A stretch of 50,975 nt of DNA from Paenibacillus ginsengihumi DSM 21568 (GCF_000380965.1 NZ_KB905582.1:1-50975), one strand, 5' to 3'; shown: positions 1 to 8,842, counted from the stretch's first letter. Notes: a model not told the origin generated them from the sequence alone. Made by a program: numbers and translations.

Positions 1-283
1 GAACTACTACGCGAGCATAGACCCGACCATGGCAAACCGATTCCTGACCAAAGTGGACTGGCATATCCGCAGAAGAATAAGTCTGTGGTGGAACAGAAAA
101 CACAAGAAGAGGAGAGCCAGTCAGGTAAATGTGTTCGAATTACTTCGGATGGCGGGTCTGAAAACCGTCGCGATTTGGGGCAAACGTACTGTCCAAGGTG
201 AAGAACGTCGGAAAGCCGTATGAGGGAAAACTTCACGTACGGTTTGATGAGGAGGGGCTGGTACCCCCAGCCCTTCACTCTAC
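1..283 (+). mobile_element. Group II intron (probably class IIC), 3' end only
   Basis: This is the 3' portion of a self-splicing retroelement; the 5' part lies before the window. After the maturase stop codon comes a domain V-like hairpin (about 212-243) with the strands AGCCGTA and TACGGTT around an internal GAGGGAAAAC segment, as in bacterial class C introns. A domain VI-like hairpin follows (about 249-280, GGGGCTGG/CCAGCCC). The likely intron end is TAC at 283. This boundary is inferred from other copies of the flanking repeat (26838, 36219, 50048), where the sequence from 284 onward directly follows a GTTGTA/TACAAC hairpin. Insertion just 3' of a stem-loop is the known habit of IIC introns. 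The class and exact boundary are inferences; group II identity is well supported. Confidence 0.82.
2..223 (+). CDS. Group II intron maturase/reverse transcriptase, C-terminal fragment
   Basis: This is the last 73 residues of the intron-encoded protein, open from the window edge to TGA at 221-223. The residues resemble the C-terminal maturase (GIIM/domain X) tail of LtrA-family proteins: an NYYASIDPTMANRFL-like stretch, the basic WWNRKHKKRR motif, then WGKRTVQGEERR. The stop codon sits at the base of the domain V hairpin, the usual arrangement in compact class C introns. No HNH endonuclease follows, which also fits that class. Whether the full protein is intact cannot be judged because its RT domain is outside the window. 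Confidence 0.8.
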   Translation, partial: NYYASIDPTMANRFLTKVDWHIRRRISLWWNRKHKKRRASQVNVFELLRMAGLKTVAIWGKRTVQGEERRKAV

Positions 284-480
284 AAAAACGGGGCAATAAA
301 CCTTATTCGCGGCTCAATGTTGCAATTTGTGCAACATTTCGGGTGATGATCCACGACTTGAAGCCATTTTCGCCTAAATTGTTGCACAAAATACAACATT
401 CCCCTTCCTTTGGTGCGAAGAGGCCGGAAATTGTTGTATTTTTTGCAGGATTTGTCGCCTCATGTACCTGGGGAGGGGCT
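284..480 (+). repeat. Hairpin-rich intergenic repeat, family B, copy 1 (interrupted by the intron)
   Basis: This non-coding block is related to blocks at 26838, 36219, 50048 and (inverted) 43636. It carries short stem-loops built from TTGCA/TGCAA halves, for example ATGTTGCA...TGCAACAT at about 318-337 and TTGTTGCAC...TACAAC at about 378-402. A conserved tail runs GGTGCGAAGAGGCCGG, then TTTTTTGCAGGATTTGTCG. The first hairpin present in the other copies is missing here because the intron occupies that position. The reading frames across it are not conserved between copies, so I treat them as chance. Confidence 0.75.
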
Positions 481-493
481 GCGCACTCTGGGT

Positions 494-681
494 TATTTTC
501 AAGAAAGACGTCTTTGGCGAGCGATTCCTATCGTCATCGGCGTCACCTGCGGTGTTGAAAATTCGCCGAAGGACTTCGTTGAATTTTCAAGAAAGACGTC
601 TTTGGCGAGCAAATGCTTCGTCATCGGTCGTCACCTGAGGTGTTGAAATTTTGGTCGGCGGACTACCGCCAAATTTTCAAG
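494..681 (+). repeat. Intergenic repeat family C, two tandem units
   Basis: Two direct units of about 95 bp each begin TTTTCAAGAAAGACGTC and end in an inverted repeat closing with TTTTCAA. Unit 1 pairs TTGAAAATTC (555-564) with GAATTTTCAA (581-590) around an inner CGAAG/CTTCG. Unit 2 pairs TTGAAATTTT (643-652) with AAATTTTCAA (671-680) around GGCGG/CCGCC. Related units lie at 11398-11580 (reverse orientation) and 35821-36212. The second unit ends only a few bases before the ribosome binding site of the gene at 697, so these hairpins lie in that gene's upstream region or leader. Confidence 0.75.
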
Positions 682-696
682 TTAGGGGATGAAGCG

Positions 697-3600
697 ATGA
701 ATAAATCGATGCAAGGCTTGTTTGCCCGCTTGCTCATATGGGTGCTTGTCGCAGCCGTCTCGCTCCCGGGCTCCTTCGCGTATGCCGCCGTCGAATCCGA
801 GGGGACGCAAGCGGCTGTTCTAACCGGCAAGCCGGATCGTCCCGGCAAACCGGGCACGTCGGGCAAACCGGGCAAGCCGGATCGTCCCGGCAAGCCCCAT
901 GCCGCGGCGATGATCGTCAAGAACGGATCGCCCAATGCGGATATTTTCATCGCGGCGGACGCGGGCGAGCTGGAGCTGCTGGCGGCGCAGGAGCTGCAGC
1001 AGACGATTCGGGCGGTCAGCGGGGCCGAGCTGCCGATCCTTCGCGGCGATTTGAGCCGGCAGGTCAGCATCGAGCTGCGGGAGAAGGAGCTGAAGGCGAC
1101 CCGAAGCGGCAGCGTCGATGTGCAGATCGATATCGTCAATAACGGCCGCAGACCGATCCGAGTAGAGTTTGCGACGGCCGAAGGCAGCGATCTGCCGCTT
1201 CAGCAAGCCGCAGGCGTCACCGTCAAGCAGCGGGAGGCCGCAAGCGTCACCGGCTCGGTGTACTTGCCTGCTTCCCTCGCGGAAGGGAAGTACCTGGCGC
1301 TGATCGAACCGACCGTGGACGGCGTGCCGGCGGACCCGCTGGCCCTGTCGATCGAGCTGGACCGCAACATGCTGTTTAATCCGGGCTTCGAGCTTCCGGT
1401 CTCCGAAGGCTGGTACGGGCCGCCGGGCGTCGCTTATCAGGATGACCAGGTCAAGCACGGCGGCGCGTATGCCATGCGGATGAACGTCGGCACGGTGCGC
1501 ACCAACCAGACCTTAAGGCTGGAGCCGAATCAAGACTATATGCTGAGAGCCTGGATCAAAGGCAGTTCGCCGGGAAAAGTGACCGTCGAGATTCGGGAGA
1601 TGAAATCCCCTTTCGTGACCCAGCATACGTATACCCGAACGTTTCCCGTCAGCGAAGCGTGGACGCTGCTGGAAATGCCCTACACCCAGGAGGAGCGCGA
1701 CTATGACTACAACTGGATCGTCTTCCGCCATCAAAGCGTTGGCAGCCCGGGCACGCTCTGGATCGACGATGTCAGCCTGACGAAAATGGAAGCGGCGGCG
1801 CTGGCGGGCCAGCAGGGGAACGGCCACGCCGCATATCCTGAAGGGCGGGGCAAGGGACGCCGCGCGAACGAGAGGCTTCGCATCGTGCTCGGCACCGATA
1901 AGCAAATCGGCTCTCTTGCGGAGGATTACCCGAACGATGTCGCCTATCTGCAGCAGTCCGACGGCTTCGCCATTCGTCAAAACGGCAACACGATTTATAT
2001 ATTCGGCACGGAGCCCAAAGGCGTGCTGAACGGAGCATACGATTTCCTGGAGGAGAACGCCGGGGTGCTCTGGACGCGCTCGACCGATGTCGGCACCTTG
2101 TACGAACCGATGGCCGATATCGCCGCAGCCAAGGTAAACTATCGGGAGAAATCGCCGCTGCCGATTCGCGGCTGGCTGACGCTTGGGGTGAACTCCAGCG
2201 GAGAGGGCGGGGATTTCGGAACAGAGCGGCTGTCCGCCCGCAACAAAGGTAACGCGATCTTCGCGATGGTGAGCGGCAGGCGTTTGTGGGACCGCTACCG
2301 CGATTCCGGTCTCGAGCCGGTGATGCTCGGCCATAACCTCGGCTTCTGGCTGCCGAACGAGCTTTATTTTGAGGAGCACCCGGAATATTACAACGAAGTG
2401 GACGGAGTCCCGGTTCCGGTCAGCGATTCCACGCAAATCAATTTCTATCATCCGGATGTGCCGATCATTATCGGCGAACGGGCCAAGTCGCTCATCGCCG
2501 CGACATCGTTGAAATATGTCGGCATCGGCATCAACGACAACTCCAACTTCAATCAGGGCGAGCTGAACAGGCAGCCGTTTACGACCGAGGACGGCGTCGT
2601 CGTGCAGCCGGACGATCCGGCGTACCGGTCGACGGTGTTCTTCTCCTTCCTGAACAAAGTGGCGAGAGTCGTGAAGGAAACGTATCCCGACGTGAAAATC
2701 GTCTCTTACGCATACGCCTTCACCGACACTCCGCCCAAAGTGGAATTGGATGACAATATCGTCATCGTGTATGCGCCGCTGTACGAGGATGCGAGAACGC
2801 CGCTTGACACCGATAACCCCGGCAATCCGAATTATGCCTACAATGAGAAGCTGAAGGGCTGGGCGGAGAAAACGAAGAACATCATCGTGTACAATTATTA
2901 CGGCTCATTTCCTTCCGAAGCTTACGAACGGCCGATTGCCGCGAAGGTGCAGGCCGATATGCAATATTACCGGGATTTAGGAATATTGGGCGTCCTCCCC
3001 GAAGGGAAGATCGATGCCGGCGATCCGGGCTGGGGCGTCAACGCTTTGCAGTATTGGCTGTTCAATCAGCTGTTCTGGAATCCGGATGCGGACATCGAGG
3101 CGCTGAAGGCCGAATTTATCCGCAAGGCGTACGGAGCGGCGGCGGAGGCGATGACCCGCTATTACGATTTGATCGAGCAGGGCTGGAATTACGATCAGGC
3201 GCAGCAGAGCTGGGCGACCAGCGGCGAGACGCTGGTCCGCCAATATATCGTCAGGGCGGGCATCAAGGACGAGGCCCAGGCTGCGCTGAACGAGGCCTAC
3301 GCCTTGGCCGACGAGCAGGCGAGAGCGAGAATCGAGCCGATCAAGCGCACCTTCGAGCGCATGGTCGAGCTTGTCGGGGACGGCGAGGAGCTGTCGGCGA
3401 ACGCCAAGCGAACGACCGCATCGAAAGAACAAATTTTGGCTCCCCTCGACTTCCAATCCGGACCGTGGGCCGAAGCTGAGCCGATCTCCAACTTCCTCGA
3501 CATGACGACGAAAGAGCTGCCGCGGGTGGAAACGAGGGCGTATCTCTTATGGGATGACGAATATTTGTATGTCGGGTACGAAAACTTCGACAACGACATT

Positions 3601-4002
3601 TCCCAAATCATCGTCAGCGAGACCGCTCCGAACGAGTGGTGGCTGAGCGGGAAGGACGATTCGGTCGAGACGTATTTGACCGGGGATCTCACGGGAAGCG
3701 GCCCGTATTACGCCTTCATGACCAATCCGATCGCGCTTAACCTCGACTACCAAGGCCCGGCGATCGATCCTTCCTTCGAAGCGGATTGGGCTTCGAACGC
3801 GGAAATTCGTTTTGACCGCTGGAATGTCGTACAGGCGATCCCGTTTGCGAGCATCGGCGTCAATCCGCAGGAGACGACGACGCTGAAAGGGCTGCTGTTC
3901 CGCAATTTCCACCGCACCGGCTACGGCCTCGGCCTGTACGGCTGGGGCGGAGGAGCGGTATGGAACCCGGCCGATTTCAATGAGATCCGCCTGGTGCCCT
4001 GA
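697..4002 (+). CDS. Secreted DUF4838-domain protein with carbohydrate-binding modules
   Basis: A 1101-residue exported protein. ATG 697 is chosen because GGGGAT lies just upstream and a signal peptide follows directly (about residues 1-30, ending SFAYA). Order of parts: a KPDRPGKPG-type linker (about 45-67); the first half of a GH67-N-like domain (about 70-120, NADIFIAADAGELELLAAQEL); an Ig-like segment (about 131-221); a jelly-roll CBM-like domain (about 225-365, FNPGFELP); the second half of the GH67-N-like domain (about 395-465); a DUF4838 core (about 485-760, related to alpha-glucuronidase-type folds); and a C-terminal CBM9-like domain (from about 913, YLLWDDEYLYVGY). The family is associated with polysaccharide breakdown, but its reaction is not established. 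It is followed by the two-component and ABC genes of locus I, which suggests a shared glycan substrate. Confidence 0.8.
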   Translation: MNKSMQGLFARLLIWVLVAAVSLPGSFAYAAVESEGTQAAVLTGKPDRPGKPGTSGKPGKPDRPGKPHAAAMIVKNGSPNADIFIAADAGELELLAAQELQQTIRAVSGAELPILRGDLSRQVSIELREKELKATRSGSVDVQIDIVNNGRRPIRVEFATAEGSDLPLQQAAGVTVKQREAASVTGSVYLPASLAEGKYLALIEPTVDGVPADPLALSIELDRNMLFNPGFELPVSEGWYGPPGVAYQDDQVKHGGAYAMRMNVGTVRTNQTLRLEPNQDYMLRAWIKGSSPGKVTVEIREMKSPFVTQHTYTRTFPVSEAWTLLEMPYTQEERDYDYNWIVFRHQSVGSPGTLWIDDVSLTKMEAAALAGQQGNGHAAYPEGRGKGRRANERLRIVLGTDKQIGSLAEDYPNDVAYLQQSDGFAIRQNGNTIYIFGTEPKGVLNGAYDFLEENAGVLWTRSTDVGTLYEPMADIAAAKVNYREKSPLPIRGWLTLGVNSSGEGGDFGTERLSARNKGNAIFAMVSGRRLWDRYRDSGLEPVMLGHNLGFWLPNELYFEEHPEYYNEVDGVPVPVSDSTQINFYHPDVPIIIGERAKSLIAATSLKYVGIGINDNSNFNQGELNRQPFTTEDGVVVQPDDPAYRSTVFFSFLNKVARVVKETYPDVKIVSYAYAFTDTPPKVELDDNIVIVYAPLYEDARTPLDTDNPGNPNYAYNEKLKGWAEKTKNIIVYNYYGSFPSEAYERPIAAKVQADMQYYRDLGILGVLPEGKIDAGDPGWGVNALQYWLFNQLFWNPDADIEALKAEFIRKAYGAAAEAMTRYYDLIEQGWNYDQAQQSWATSGETLVRQYIVRAGIKDEAQAALNEAYALADEQARARIEPIKRTFERMVELVGDGEELSANAKRTTASKEQILAPLDFQSGPWAEAEPISNFLDMTTKELPRVETRAYLLWDDEYLYVGYENFDNDISQIIVSETAPNEWWLSGKDDSVETYLTGDLTGSGPYYAFMTNPIALNLDYQGPAIDPSFEADWASNAEIRFDRWNVVQAIPFASIGVNPQETTTLKGLLFRNFHRTGYGLGLYGWGGGAVWNPADFNEIRLVP

Positions 4003-4031
4003 TAGCCGCCGCTCGAGTCGCTGAATAAAGC

Positions 4032-4070
4032 TTGCGCTTGCCTGCGGCGTTTCGCTGCAGGCAGGCGCAT
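4032..4070 (+). terminator. Probable terminator of the DUF4838 gene
   Basis: A 13-bp stem, TGCGCTTGCCTGC with GCAGGCAGGCGCA (one G-T pair), encloses the loop GGCGTTTCGCT about 30 bp after the stop codon. The trailing tract is only weakly T-rich (TTCTGATTT), so termination strength is uncertain. Confidence 0.5.
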
Positions 4071-4201
4071 TCTGATTTGGAGCAATATCGCCTTACGCGA
4101 AGATTGCCCAAGTCAGGTTTTTTGCTTTTTAACGCAGCAGAAGAACCGCGCCTGTCCGGTAAATCCCTTCGCAATTCGCTTGACGGCTCTTCTTTCCATG
4201 C

Positions 4202-4231
4202 TTGACACGAATTTCAAATCTGCCTTATCTT
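4202..4231 (+). promoter_or_regulatory. Promoter for the two-component operon
   Basis: TTGACA at 4202-4207 and TATCTT at 4226-4231 are separated by 18 bp. Predicted transcription starts about 90 bp before the response regulator ATG. The pattern matches a SigA promoter. Confidence 0.5.
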
Positions 4232-4328
4232 TGAGAGGATGGGGCGGCCGCCCGGGCTTTTTCTCGGTCAGTACCGATTCCGGGCAGCGGCAGGCGAATG
4301 ATCGATAAGGAGCGGGAGGTAGGCGCTG

Positions 4329-5147
4329 ATGGCACAGTGCAGTTATTTGCAAGTGCTGGTCGTTGACGATGAGCTGCCGCTTCGGCAGGAGCTGCGGTTA
4401 TTTCCTTGGAGGGAGCACGGATTCGAGCTTGCGGGCGAGGCGGAGAACGGCAGGGCGGCCCTCGACTTGTGCCGCAGATGGAAGCCTGACGTCGTCATTG
4501 CCGACATCACCATGCCGGTTATGAGCGGTCTGGAGCTGCTGCGCGCGCTGCAAGAAGAGCTGCCGGCGGCGAAGGTGATTTTGCTGACCTGTCATTCGGA
4601 CTTTGAATACGCCCGGGAGGCGCTGCGGCTTGGAGCCGTCGAATATTTGCTGAAGGTAACGATGGACCCCGAGGAGCTGGCGGGCGCTCTCGCCAAAGCC
4701 AAAGCGGCGCACTTCCGCGAGCAGGCGTTGGGAGGCAATTTGGCCCAAATCGAAATGAAAGCGCATTCCGAAGCGCCGCATCAAGACGCGGCAGACTCCG
4801 CGGTGCGCATGGAGATCAAGGAGACGATCCGCTTTGTCAACGACAACCTGCATCGTCCCCTTACGCTGAATATCGTGGCGGAGCGCGTCCATTTGAGCCC
4901 CCATTATTTCAGCCGGCTGTTCAAGGAAGAAACAGGCATTTCGCTGCAGCACTACATCTCCCGCAAAAGAATGGAGAAGGCTGCAGATCTGCTCAGAACG
5001 ACGCCGCTGCGGGTGTACGAGGTGGCGCATGAGGTAGGCATTCCGAGCTACCGCTACTTCGCCACCCTGTTCCGGGAATATGCCGGCGTCTCGCCTACGG
5101 AATACAAGCGGAGCGGACCGCTGACGTCTGCCGGGCAGAAGGGGTGA
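4329..5147 (+). CDS. Response regulator with AraC-type DNA-binding domain (YesN-like)
   Basis: A 272-residue cytoplasmic two-component regulator. The N-terminal receiver domain (about 7-125) has the acidic pair VVDDE and the phospho-acceptor in VVIADITMP, and ends with a short DPEELAGAL stretch. After a linker, a C-terminal AraC/XylS double helix-turn-helix (about 170-265) shows LSPHYFSRLFKEETG and VAHEVGIPSYRYFATLFREY. At 272 residues it lacks the long central region seen in many YesN proteins. The GGGAGGT ribosome site precedes ATG 4329. Its TGA overlaps the GTG start of the kinase at 5144 (GTGA), indicating translational coupling. It presumably activates the ABC importer genes that follow. 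Confidence 0.9.
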   Translation: MAQCSYLQVLVVDDELPLRQELRLFPWREHGFELAGEAENGRAALDLCRRWKPDVVIADITMPVMSGLELLRALQEELPAAKVILLTCHSDFEYAREALRLGAVEYLLKVTMDPEELAGALAKAKAAHFREQALGGNLAQIEMKAHSEAPHQDAADSAVRMEIKETIRFVNDNLHRPLTLNIVAERVHLSPHYFSRLFKEETGISLQHYISRKRMEKAADLLRTTPLRVYEVAHEVGIPSYRYFATLFREYAGVSPTEYKRSGPLTSAGQKG

Positions 5148-6931
5148 GCCTGCTGCTGAACCGCATTCGCGATTGGAGCATGGCGACGAAGCAGTTCGTG
5201 CTCTTGTTCGTTGTGACGCTGTCCATCTTCGCTTTTCTTGCCGCTGCCAATTACCAGCAGACGTCCAGGCTGTTCAAGGAGCAGCTCATTCAGGACGCCC
5301 AGACGCTGATGAACCGAACCAATCAGTTTCTCGATTCCTATCTGGACAACGGGCAAAATATTTTGCTGCTGCTGTCTTCCCGCACCGACTACTTGCAGAC
5401 GGCGGGGGAGCGGGAAATCGGCGATTTTCTGCGATCGGTCGCGGAGATCAACAGCGCGATAGTGCGAAGGGTCTATATCGTCCGCAACGACGGGAAAGTG
5501 TTCAGCAGCTCGCAGGTGCTGTACGATGTGCTCGGCAACCCGGCGCTGTCGGACATCTACGAGCAGGCCAGGCTGAACTATGCGGCGATGATCAGCGAGC
5601 CCTACTGGTCCCCGCAATCGGGACATACCGTGGCGATAGCGCGGCCGATGGCGGACCGGCGCAACGAACAGATCGGGGTTGCAGTCGTCGAGCTGGATCT
5701 GGAGAAGCTTCGCCAGAAAATGTCCGATATCTCGTCGTCCAATCAGACGTTCGCGCTCATCTCCGGCAAGCAGGAGATCGTGCTTTACGATCCCCGCAAC
5801 GAGCTGCTGCCGATGGTGCGGACCGTCTATCCGCCGGCGCTGCCTGATCAGTTCGCTGCGGACATGGCGGCGCTCCCCTATGGCACGAGCGAATACGAGG
5901 GGGCCGCAGGCCGGCTTGTCGCTATGAAGTCAGGCCAGAACCGGCTGGGCTGGTCGCTCGTTCTGTTCATGAAGGAAAGCTACTTCTACCAAAGCCTGCA
6001 AGGACTGTACGACAGCTATATGACCGCTGGGCTGATCATGCTGGTCATGCTGCTGATCATGGCCTACGTCATGTCCCGCTGCTTCACGCGGCCGATCCGG
6101 CTGCTGGCGCTGAGGATGGACCGGGTGCGCGACATGCCGCTCGCTACCCGCCTGCAAACGACGCGCAGCGACGAAATCGGGCGGCTCGCCCGCAGCTTCC
6201 ATGCGATGATGGAGCGGATTCAAAGCTTGCTGAAGGAGACGAAGGAAATGGAGGAGCGCAAGAAGGAGCTGGAGCTGAAAGTGCTGCAAAGCCAGATCGC
6301 TCCCCATTTTTTGTACAATACATTGACCTGTATCGGCAGCCTGGCGCGCCAGCAGCGAAGCGGCGAGGTGACGGCAACGATCCGCTCGCTAGTCGGACTG
6401 TTGAAATTCACGTTCGATCGCATGAGTGAATATGTGTCCCTGGAAGAGGAGATCGAGGGCTTGCATCAGTATATGCAGATTCAGCGGGCGCGCTATGGGG
6501 ACAAGGTGCGGTTCGCCTGTCAAATCGCGGAGGAAGCTCTCCCTATGTCCCTGCTCAAGCTGACGTTGCAGCCTATAGTCGAAAATGCGATCTTCCACGG
6601 CATTCTCCCCAAAGAGGGCGAGGACGGGCGAATCATCGTCAGGGGAGGCGTTCGCCGGGGAAGGCTGCGCCTTGTCGTGCGCGACAACGGAGCGGGCATG
6701 GACCCCGGGACATGCCGGGAGCTCGGCTTGCGGCGCCCGCTCCCCCTTCCCCGAGATCGCTTTACCGGCATCGGCATGTCCAACGTCTACGAACGAATCC
6801 GGCTCCATTACGGCCCGCCGTTCGGCCTGCGAATCCGCAGCGTGAAGAACGTAGGCACCGTAGCCGTCATCACGCTGCCGGCCGAGCCGTTCAGGGAGAG
6901 CCGCCGGCCAACATGTACGGATTACGCCTAA
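5144..6931 (+). CDS. Membrane sensor histidine kinase, YesM family
   Basis: A 595-residue kinase with GTG start in the GTGA overlap. A transmembrane helix at about 14-37 is followed by an extracellular Cache-like sensor (about 38-290), a second helix (about 293-315), HAMP (about 314-368), a coiled segment (KEMEERKKELELKV), the His_kinase domain with the phospho-acceptor H388 in IAPHFLYNTL, and a HATPase domain (N-box PIVENAIFHG, DNGAGMD, GIGMSNVYERI). This architecture is typical of kinases that sense sugars or a binding protein and phosphorylate a YesN-type regulator. It lies 100 bp upstream of the importer genes. Confidence 0.9.
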   Translation: MSLLLNRIRDWSMATKQFVLLFVVTLSIFAFLAAANYQQTSRLFKEQLIQDAQTLMNRTNQFLDSYLDNGQNILLLLSSRTDYLQTAGEREIGDFLRSVAEINSAIVRRVYIVRNDGKVFSSSQVLYDVLGNPALSDIYEQARLNYAAMISEPYWSPQSGHTVAIARPMADRRNEQIGVAVVELDLEKLRQKMSDISSSNQTFALISGKQEIVLYDPRNELLPMVRTVYPPALPDQFAADMAALPYGTSEYEGAAGRLVAMKSGQNRLGWSLVLFMKESYFYQSLQGLYDSYMTAGLIMLVMLLIMAYVMSRCFTRPIRLLALRMDRVRDMPLATRLQTTRSDEIGRLARSFHAMMERIQSLLKETKEMEERKKELELKVLQSQIAPHFLYNTLTCIGSLARQQRSGEVTATIRSLVGLLKFTFDRMSEYVSLEEEIEGLHQYMQIQRARYGDKVRFACQIAEEALPMSLLKLTLQPIVENAIFHGILPKEGEDGRIIVRGGVRRGRLRLVVRDNGAGMDPGTCRELGLRRPLPLPRDRFTGIGMSNVYERIRLHYGPPFGLRIRSVKNVGTVAVITLPAEPFRESRRPTCTDYA

Positions 6932-6973
6932 TTTCGTAAGATTACTGCATAGAGCCCCCCTGAGCGGCGCTGC

Positions 6974-6994
6974 TATAATGTGATTATCATCACA
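6974..6994 (+). promoter_or_regulatory. Extended -10 promoter with overlapping palindromic operator
   Basis: TGCTATAAT (extended -10 box, hexamer at 6974-6979) lies 53 bp before the permease ATG; no good -35 box is seen. Overlapping its last base, TGTGATTATCATCACA (6979-6994) is a TGTGA-N6-TCACA palindrome placed over the likely start site. That position would suit a repressor, or a Crp/Fnr-fold regulator. The binding protein is unknown. Confidence 0.5.
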
Positions 6995-7031
6995 CAGGCC
7001 AGCAGATCCGGACACGAAGGGGGGACTCTCG

Positions 7032-7988
7032 ATGGATCAACCGATTGCAGCCGACGCTTCGCCACAGGTGAACGCCGGGAAGGCATGGCGGCACAAACGC
7101 ATCTGGCAAGCGAAAACGCTTTATCTGATGCTGCTGCCCGGAATCGCTTATTATCTCGTCTTCAAATACGCGCCGATGTATGGCGTGATCATCGCCTTCA
7201 AGGATTTTCATATTTTGGACGGGATTTTAGGCAGCCCGTGGGCCGAACCGTGGAACAAGCACTTTCTCGCCTTTTTCGAGTCACCTTACTTTTACCAGCT
7301 GCTCCGAAATACGATTCTCATCAGCGTCTACAAGCTGATCTTCGGCATTTTTCCTCCCATTCTGATGGCGATCCTGCTGAACGAATGCCGCCTGCGATGG
7401 TTCAGATCGCTGGTGCAGACGCTGACGTACATGCCGCATTTTTTGTCCTGGGTCATTATTTACGGCATTCTCATCGCCCTGCTGTCCCAAACCTCCGGAC
7501 TGATCAACCATTGGATCAAGCTGCTCGGCGGCGAGGCGATTCCGTTCATGACCTCGACGACGTACTTCCGCTCCATTCTCGTCGGCTCGGAAATTTGGCA
7601 AAATCTCGGTTGGGGAGCGATCATTTATTTGGCGGCGATGTCGGGCATCGACCCTACCTTGTACGAAGCGGCCCGCGTGGACGGCGCGAGTCGGTTGCGG
7701 ATGATCTGGCACATTACGCTGCCGGGAATCCGGCCGGTCGTCATCATGCTGTTCATTCTGAACCTCGGCCATATTCTGGACGCCGGCTTCGGGCAAATTT
7801 ACGTGCTGTACAACCTGCAGGTGTACCCGGTCGCCGATATTCTCGATACGTGGGTGTTCCGCACCGGGCTGCATCAATTAAACTTCAGCCTCGCCTCGGC
7901 GGTCGGCCTGTTCAAGTCGGCGATCGGTCTGGTGCTCGTGCTCATCTCCAACAAAATCGCCAGACGATGGGGGGAAGGCATATGGTAA
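7032..7988 (+). CDS. Sugar ABC transporter permease, LplB-type
   Basis: A 318-residue inner-membrane permease. It has a hydrophilic N-terminus, then about six transmembrane helices starting at LYLMLLPGIAYYLVF. The family signature YAPMYGVIIAFKDF follows the first helix. The cytoplasmic EAA loop is YEAARVDGASRLRMIWHITLP, the docking site for the ATPase. AGGGGGG precedes ATG 7032. The gene ends inside the start of the second permease (7-bp overlap). Members import oligosaccharides together with a YtcP-type permease and a lipoprotein, using a shared MsmX-like ATPase; no ATPase gene is present here. Confidence 0.92.
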   Translation: MDQPIAADASPQVNAGKAWRHKRIWQAKTLYLMLLPGIAYYLVFKYAPMYGVIIAFKDFHILDGILGSPWAEPWNKHFLAFFESPYFYQLLRNTILISVYKLIFGIFPPILMAILLNECRLRWFRSLVQTLTYMPHFLSWVIIYGILIALLSQTSGLINHWIKLLGGEAIPFMTSTTYFRSILVGSEIWQNLGWGAIIYLAAMSGIDPTLYEAARVDGASRLRMIWHITLPGIRPVVIMLFILNLGHILDAGFGQIYVLYNLQVYPVADILDTWVFRTGLHQLNFSLASAVGLFKSAIGLVLVLISNKIARRWGEGIW

Positions 7989-8842
7989 GGGGCGCGGGAG
8001 ACCGTCTGTTCAACGCGGCGGTCATTCTCATCCTGTCGCTGTGCGGCATTGCGGCCGTATTTCCGCTGCTGTACGTCGTCTCCGTATCGCTGACGCCGCT
8101 CGGCGAAGTGCTGCGCAGCGGTTCTTTTCCGATTATTCCCAGGGAGATCACCTTCAGCGCTTACGAGACGCTGCTGCAGGAGAGCGGCATGCTCCGGGCG
8201 CTCGGCGTCACAGCGTTCGTCACCGTGGCCGGCACGGCGCTGAATATGCTGTTTACCGTATTCATGGCTTATCCGCTCAGCCGCAAATGGCTTCCCGGCC
8301 GCAGCCTGTTTCTGATGATGGTGCTGTTCACGATGCTGTTCTCCGGCGGCATTATCCCCACCTACCTGGTCGTCAAAGCGCTGGGGCTGCTCGATTCGTT
8401 ATGGGCGCTCATTCTGCCGACGCTGATCGGCAGCTTTAACGTATTCATTGTCAAAAGCTTCTTCGAGCAGCTGCCCGAGGAAATTTTCGAATCCGCCAAA
8501 ATGGACGGAGCCGGCGAGTTGCGCCTGCTCGCGCAGATCGCGCTGCCCCTGTCGCTGTCGGTCATTGCGACGATCTCGCTGTTCTATGCGGTCGGTCATT
8601 GGAACGACTTCTTTCAGGCCATTATGTATATTACCGACCGGAATCTGTTCCCGCTTCAGGTTATCGTGCGCGAAATTTTGATGCAGACCCAGCAGCCCCT
8701 GGAAAATGTGGAGAGCATGACGCCGACGCAAACGCTGCAAATGGCGGCGGTCGTGCTGGCCTCGCTGCCGATCATCGTCGTGTATCCTTTTTTGCAAAAG
8801 TACTTCACAAAAGGGATGCTGCTCGGTTCGATCAAAGGTTGA
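7982..8842 (+). CDS. Sugar ABC transporter permease, YtcP/AraQ-type
   Basis: A 286-residue second permease of the importer. ATG 7982 overlaps the last 7 bp of the upstream gene, giving MVRGAGDRLFN before the first helix; a longer frame reaching back to 6980 is a shadow of the first permease. About six helices are visible, with the family phrase FSGGIIPTYLVVKALGLLDSLWALILP and the EAA loop FESAKMDGAGELRLLAQIALP. The C-terminal QKYFTKGMLLGSIKG is the standard ending of this family. It is expected to form a heterodimer with the LplB-type protein. Confidence 0.92.
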   Translation: MVRGAGDRLFNAAVILILSLCGIAAVFPLLYVVSVSLTPLGEVLRSGSFPIIPREITFSAYETLLQESGMLRALGVTAFVTVAGTALNMLFTVFMAYPLSRKWLPGRSLFLMMVLFTMLFSGGIIPTYLVVKALGLLDSLWALILPTLIGSFNVFIVKSFFEQLPEEIFESAKMDGAGELRLLAQIALPLSLSVIATISLFYAVGHWNDFFQAIMYITDRNLFPLQVIVREILMQTQQPLENVESMTPTQTLQMAAVVLASLPIIVVYPFLQKYFTKGMLLGSIKG

